From an uncultured Rhodospirillales bacterium (GTDB taxonomy: Bacteria > Pseudomonadota > Alphaproteobacteria > Acetobacterales > Acetobacteraceae): a stretch of DNA of 51,485 nt. Positions 50,389 to 51,485 of the stretch are shown piece by piece (the first letter of the stretch is position 1; each line of letters begins with the position of its first letter). The translations under genes were made by a program, and so were the position numbers. The notes beneath the pieces are model-generated. The model did not search any database and was not told where the DNA came from. It worked only from the letters and a program-made list of their open reading frames with translations. Location of the stretch: NCBI GenBank assembly GCA_903844135.1, contig CAIMSN010000088.1, positions 1-51,485 of the forward strand, in the 5' to 3' direction.

Positions 50389-50886
50389 ATGTCCCACGCT
50401 ACCGTCGGCAGTCTTCGCCGTTTCGCCGTTCTTCCCCTGGTCGCGCTGACCATGGTCGGGTGCGTCGCGGCGCCCTATGCGTATCCGCCGCCGCCGACCC
50501 AGGTGGTCTATGTGCAGCCGGCGCGCTACTCGATCCCGGCGGACGTGCTGTTCGCGTTCGACAGCGCCACGCTGCGGCCGCAGGCCAATGCGGCCCTGGC
50601 GCAGACGCTGGCGACGATCCGGCAGACCATCCCCAACCCGGCGATCCGGGTCGAAGGCAACACCGACAGCATCGGCAGCCTGCCCTACAACAGCCAGCTC
50701 TCGCTGCGCCGCGCGCAGACGGTGGCGCGATGGCTGGAAGGCCAGGGCATTCCGCCGGCGGCGATCACCGAGGTCGGTAACGGGCCGAACCGGCCGGTGG
50801 CGCCGAACACCACGCCGGACGGCCAGGACAATCCGCAGGGCCGGGCGCTGAACCGGCGCGTCGACCTGATCGCCAGCCCGTCATAG
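50389..50886 (+). CDS. OmpA-family outer-membrane lipoprotein
   Basis: 165-aa lipoprotein. The signal peptide ends in the lipobox LTMVGC (C25). A short proline-rich spacer ([13 protein letters not shown]) leads to an OmpA/MotB-type peptidoglycan-binding domain: [46 protein letters not shown] and the final NRRVDL. ATG 50389 follows GGAGA. It is preceded by 161 bp without a gene, which presumably holds its promoter. It resembles the shorter lipoprotein at 14361-14780 in design, but the OmpA domain here is the more canonical. Confidence 0.85.
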   Translation: MSHATVGSLRRFAVLPLVALTMVGCVAAPYAYPPPPTQVVYVQPARYSIPADVLFAFDSATLRPQANAALAQTLATIRQTIPNPAIRVEGNTDSIGSLPYNSQLSLRRAQTVARWLEGQGIPPAAITEVGNGPNRPVAPNTTPDGQDNPQGRALNRRVDLIASPS

Positions 50887-50959
50887 CGCGGGATCATCCG
50901 CGCCGGAGGCTGCCCGGGCCCCCTTGCCTGCCGGCGCGGATCGTTCCCACTGTGCGGCC

Positions 50960-51485
50960 ATGAGCGTCGCCCTGATCACCCATCCGGCCTGCCTGTTCCA
51001 TGATCCGGGATACGGGCACGCCGAGTGTCCTGACCGGCTGCGCGCGGTGATGCGGGCGCTGGACGAGCCCGAGTTCGCCGGCCTGATACGAGAGCCGGCG
51101 CCGCCTGCGACCAGGGCGCAGCTCGAGGCGGCGCACCCGTCCACCTATGTCGACGCCATTCTGGCGATCACCCCGGGCGACGGGCGCAGAGTCACGCTCG
51201 ATCCCGACACGATCATGAGCGCCGGCAGCGCCGAAGCGGCGCTCAGGGCGGCAGGCGGCGCCTGCGCCGCGGTCGACGCGGTGCTGTCCGGTCGCGCGGC
51301 GCACGCCTTCGCGGCGGTGCGGCCACCGGGGCATCATGCGGAAGCCGCCACCGCGATGGGGTTCTGTCTGTTCTCCAGCGTGGCGATCGCCGCCCTGCAT
51401 GCCCGCGCCCGCTGGGGCCTGCAACGCATCGCGATCGTCGATTTCGACGTGCACCACGGCAACGGCACCCAGGCGATCCTGCAGC
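50960..51485 (+). CDS. Histone deacetylase-family protein (3' end missing)
   Basis: First 175 residues of a class II-like histone deacetylase/acetylpolyamine amidohydrolase family protein ([20 protein letters not shown]...). Visible: the early HPxxxxHDPGxGHxECPDRL pattern, RPPGHHAE with the catalytic histidine pair, [12 protein letters not shown], and [11 protein letters not shown] with metal-ligand residues. The family is zinc dependent and removes acetyl groups from lysine or polyamines; bacterial substrates are mostly unknown. Runs off the window after about half of the expected length. Confidence 0.88.
   Translation, partial: MSVALITHPACLFHDPGYGHAECPDRLRAVMRALDEPEFAGLIREPAPPATRAQLEAAHPSTYVDAILAITPGDGRRVTLDPDTIMSAGSAEAALRAAGGACAAVDAVLSGRAAHAFAAVRPPGHHAEAATAMGFCLFSSVAIAALHARARWGLQRIAIVDFDVHHGNGTQAILQ

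Overview
The window looks like chromosomal DNA of a high-GC alphaproteobacterium. A PhyR-NepR-EcfG general stress response cassette, found only in Alphaproteobacteria, sits in the middle, and the glpSTPQV-type glycerol importer is of the rhizobial/alphaproteobacterial type. An acetic-acid-bacteria-like or other Rhodospirillales host is a reasonable guess, but nothing here fixes the genus. Coding density is very high, many genes are coupled by 4-5 base stop/start overlaps, and I see no rRNA, tRNA, IS element, CRISPR array or phage.

Layout. (1) 1-10.5 kb, minus strand: a glycerol regulon read as 2OG-Fe(II) oxygenase, glpR, glpD, glpS, glpT, glpP, glpQ, DUF2160 protein, glpV, terminator, glpK (cut by the window edge). 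(2) 10.6-12.5 kb: a small accessory island with a RES-domain toxin, its Xre/MbcA-like antitoxin and a divergent DUF7002 gene. (3) 12.4-18.3 kb, minus: recQ, an OmpA-like lipoprotein, cydC and cydD. (4) 18.4-22.8 kb: a HWE/HisKA_2 sensor kinase, nepR, ecfG and a second EcfG-like sigma gene on the minus strand, with phyR divergent on the plus strand. (5) 22.8-35.4 kb, plus: glgE (with a ~390-residue N-terminal extension), treS-maltokinase fusion, glgB, malQ, a terminator, then otsA. (6) 35.5-44.5 kb: a Gly/His/Pro-rich secreted protein with a Spy-like periplasmic protein, an ABC-F ATPase, pterin carbinolamine dehydratase, a Tat-exported dienelactone hydrolase-like protein, a DUF2945 protein, an MsbA-like ABC exporter and an S46 peptidase. 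(7) 44.5-50.2 kb: an AraC regulator divergent from a GH4 glycosidase and a sugar ABC importer (binding protein and two permeases, no ATPase). (8) 50.2 kb to the end: an OmpA-like lipoprotein and the start of a histone-deacetylase-family gene.

How it fits together. Glycerol enters through GlpSTPQV, is phosphorylated by GlpK and oxidised by GlpD under GlpR control. The most informative regulatory signals are two exact matches to the EcfG promoter pattern (GGAAC, 16-17 bases, CGTT). One lies in front of nepR-kinase at 20441-20465. The other lies in front of glgE at 22809-22834. The second puts the trehalose/maltose-1-phosphate/alpha-glucan operon under the stress sigma factor encoded next door. 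Other points of interest are the complementary degeneration of the two glycerol-importer ATPases and the RES/Xre/DUF7002 island, whose DUF7002 gene may encode an ADP-ribosyltransferase-like protein.
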